A stretch of DNA of 64,000 bases from an uncultured Eggerthellaceae bacterium (GTDB lineage: Bacteria > Actinomycetota > Coriobacteriia > Coriobacteriales > Eggerthellaceae), in assembly GCA_934617425.1 (NCBI GenBank), contig CAKTUD010000008.1:1-64000 (forward strand), given 5' to 3'. Below the pieces are notes generated by a model. That model was not told the DNA's origin and searched no databases. It worked only from the letters and a program-made list of their open reading frames with translations. Below, piece after piece: positions 62,396 to 64,000 of the stretch. The position numbers were made by a program, and so were the translations under genes. Each line of letters opens with the position of its first letter. Position 1 is the stretch's first letter.

Positions 62396-63115
62396 CTACT
62401 CAGCCTCGGTAACGGCGGTAGTGTAGTTCTTCGTGACAGCAGAGTCAACCGAAATACCCGGGCTCATGGTGGAGGCAACGGTGACGCTCTTGACGTAACG
62501 GCCCTTGGCGCTAGCAGGCTTCAAGCGAATAATCTCGTCGTACACAGTGCCATAGTTCTCAGCAAGCTGTTCAGCGGTAAAGCTGGTCTTGCCAAGAATA
62601 ACGTGGCAAATGCCGTAACGGTCAGCACGATACTCGACGCGGCCGCCCTTGAGCTCCTTGATTGCCTTTGCAACATCAGGAGTAACGGTGCCGAGCTTGG
62701 GGTTCGGCATAAGGCCACGAGGACCGAGAACCTTGCCCAAACGACCGACCTTGGCCATCTGGTCGGGGGTAGCAACAGCAGCATCAAAGTTGATGTTGCC
62801 AGCCTGGATATCAGCCATGAGCTCGTCGGTGCCGACGATGTCAGCGCCAGCCTCGCGTGCAGCATCAGCAGCCGCACCCTCAGCGAAAACAGCTACGCGA
62901 ACAGTCTTGCCAGAGCCATTGGGAAGCGACACGGTGCCGCGCAGCTGCTGCTCAGCCTTGCGGGTATCGATGCCAAGACGAAAGTGGGCTTCGACGGTCT
63001 CGTCGAATTTCGCAGAGGCGACTTCCTTCAGGGTGGTGAAAGCCTCAATCGGAGTATAGGTCTTGTCACCGATTTTCTCGATTGCTGCCTTGTAATTCTT
63101 AGACTTCTTAGCCAT
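62396..63115 (-). CDS. rplA: 50S ribosomal protein L1
   Basis: A 239-residue L1, at the usual length, with G-x-V-x-L-P near the N-terminal part and G-P-R-G-L-M-P-N-P-K-x-G-T-V in the second domain. The ATG at 63115 has AAAGGA six bases upstream; further upstream in-frame sequence is noncoding. L1 binds 23S rRNA near the E site and in many bacteria represses its own operon by binding the mRNA. Confidence 0.97.
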   Translation of the reverse strand: MAKKSKNYKAAIEKIGDKTYTPIEAFTTLKEVASAKFDETVEAHFRLGIDTRKAEQQLRGTVSLPNGSGKTVRVAVFAEGAAADAAREAGADIVGTDELMADIQAGNINFDAAVATPDQMAKVGRLGKVLGPRGLMPNPKLGTVTPDVAKAIKELKGGRVEYRADRYGICHVILGKTSFTAEQLAENYGTVYDEIIRLKPASAKGRYVKSVTVASTMSPGISVDSAVTKNYTTAVTEAE

Positions 63116-63182
63116 TTGAAATCCTTTCGTGGTGAATAACGAACCTGTTTGGGGTTCTTCCACTTGCTACGAATGCTTGTCT

Positions 63183-63683
63183 TTAAGCGTTGAGTGCTTT
63201 CAGAGCCTCGGCAAGCTTCTTAGAGGGAACGTACTTCTTCTTCATCTCGCGACCCTCGATGCGAACACCCATGGAACGAGCGGTGCCGGCGATGATCTCC
63301 ATAGCCGCCTCGATGGTGTTGGCGTTGAGGTCGGGCATCTTGGTCTCAGCGATTTCGCGGAGCTGATCCTCGGTGAGAGTGCCGACGGTCTGCAGCTGCG
63401 GGATACCTGCGCCGTGCTGGATGCCCAGCTTCTCCTTGATGAGCACTGCCGCCGGAGGGGTCTTGCACACGAAGGTGAAGGACTTGTCTTCGTAAACAGT
63501 AATCTCAACAGGGATAATCGTGCCAGACTGCTCTTGCGTCTGAGCGTTGAATGCCTGGCAGAACTGCATGATGTTGACGCCCTGAGCGCCCAAAGCGGGG
63601 CCTACAGGAGGAGCCGGGTTGGCAGCGCCAGCAGGAATTTGCAGCTTAATGAAGCCAGTAGCCTTCTTGACTTTCTCAGCCAT
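63183..63683 (-). CDS. rplK: 50S ribosomal protein L11 with C-terminal extension
   Basis: A 166-residue L11 (usual length about 141). The core is normal: K-L-Q-I-P-A-G-x-A-x-P-A-P-P-V-G-P-A-L-G and a C-terminal domain ending in G-T-A-R-S-M-G-V. About 22 extra residues, Lys-rich, follow the normal end. The ATG at 63683 is the usual M-A-E-K-V-K-K start. Located between nusG and rplA, the standard order. Confidence 0.95.
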   Translation of the reverse strand: MAEKVKKATGFIKLQIPAGAANPAPPVGPALGAQGVNIMQFCQAFNAQTQEQSGTIIPVEITVYEDKSFTFVCKTPPAAVLIKEKLGIQHGAGIPQLQTVGTLTEDQLREIAETKMPDLNANTIEAAMEIIAGTARSMGVRIEGREMKKKYVPSKKLAEALKALNA

Positions 63684-63785
63684 CTTTCCAGAATCCTTTC
63701 GGTAATGAATAAATCTATTTATCAAGAAGCTTTTCGTGAGAAGCCCCGGTCCACGCGGGCACGCAAAGCACTTGAATCATCTTAG

Positions 63786-64000
63786 TTAAAGTTTTGCAAC
63801 CTGATTGAAGGAAAGCTCGACAGGCGTCTCGCGACCGAAGATGGAAACCATAACCTTGACCTTGCCGCTTTCCGGCGAAACCTCGGACACGATTCCGTCG
63901 AATTCGGCCAAAGGTCCGTTGGTTACCTTTACACTCATGCCGACTTCGATATCGGTGGATGCAATCTTGCGCGGAGCCTGGGTCTGTTTCTTGTCACGGC
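63786..64000 (-). CDS. nusG: Transcription termination/antitermination protein NusG, C-terminal part
   Basis: Partial gene cut by the window end. The visible ~71 residues hold the KOW domain: V-K-V-T-N-G-P-L-A-E-F-D-G-I-V-S-E-V, then M-V-S-I-F-G-R-E-T-P-V-E-L and a stop (TAA at 63786-63788). It binds RNA polymerase and links transcription with translation. It precedes rplK by about 100 bases, as usual. Confidence 0.95.
   Translation of the reverse strand, partial: RDKKQTQAPRKIASTDIEVGMSVKVTNGPLAEFDGIVSEVSPESGKVKVMVSIFGRETPVELSFNQVAKL

Overview
The window reads as the chromosome of a high-GC, Gram-positive-type anaerobe, most likely a member of the Coriobacteriia (Eggerthellaceae-like). This is inferred from the GC-rich coding style, the divIVA-yggT-proC-sepF-yggS-pgeF-ftsZ run, the actinobacterial-type division set, the meso-DAP-type MurE motif and the absence of outer-membrane genes. 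No species can be assigned from sequence alone. There is no prophage, CRISPR array or insertion sequence.

Region 1 (1-10.8 kb) looks like a cell-surface polymer locus. It holds a secreted nuclease with a zinc-binding tail, a membrane sulfatase/LTA-synthase-like enzyme translationally coupled to an unusual protein fusing a YidC/Oxa1 insertase to a CDP-glycerol-type polymer transferase, the CCA-adding enzyme, two LicD-type phosphotransferases on either side of a tRNA-Gln/tRNA-Glu pair, and a polysaccharide flippase apparently expressed from a leaderless mRNA. Region 2 (10.8-15.8 kb) is a thiamine operon (thiC-thiM-thiE-thiD) behind a TPP riboswitch, with thiN upstream and the RNase P RNA gene diverging from it.

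Region 3 (15.8-25.3 kb) carries division and envelope genes on the minus strand: divIVA, yggT, proC, sepF, yggS, pgeF, ftsZ, ftsQ, murB, murC. Region 4 (25.4-32.1 kb) is an accessory block inside the dcw cluster: a LysR regulator, an EamA transporter, an APC permease with a repeated Cys-containing tail, and a large type I phosphodiesterase. Region 5 (32.2-44.5 kb) resumes the dcw cluster (murG, ftsW, murD, mraY, murF, murE, ftsI, ftsL, rsmH, mraZ), headed by a good sigma-70-type promoter surrounded by TGGG repeats that look like MraZ-binding boxes.

Region 6 (44.4-50.9 kb) has long intergenic stretches, a Crp/Fnr regulator, xerD, pyrG and a PD-(D/E)XK-like DUF559-type protein. It contains three of four copies of a 175-205 bp intergenic element with shared inverted ends and unrelated cores; the fourth lies at 8.06 kb. 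Region 7 (50.9-64 kb) holds a DUF1846 protein, tcdA, a divergent asnB/ATP-grasp pair, a secreted NlpC/P60 hydrolase with a twin-arginine signal, nadK, murJ, map, and rplA-rplK-nusG (nusG cut by the window end).

The dominant theme is envelope biogenesis: lipid II precursor synthesis (murB-G, mraY), flipping (murJ), polymerisation and cross-linking (ftsW, ftsI), division placement (ftsZ, sepF, divIVA, ftsQ, ftsL), hydrolysis (NlpC/P60), possible amidation or cross-bridge editing (asnB/ATP-grasp), and a phosphate-containing surface polymer (locus 1). The most unusual items are the YidC-transferase fusion, the inverted-end intergenic elements with the nuclease-like gene between two of them, and the permease tail repeats.
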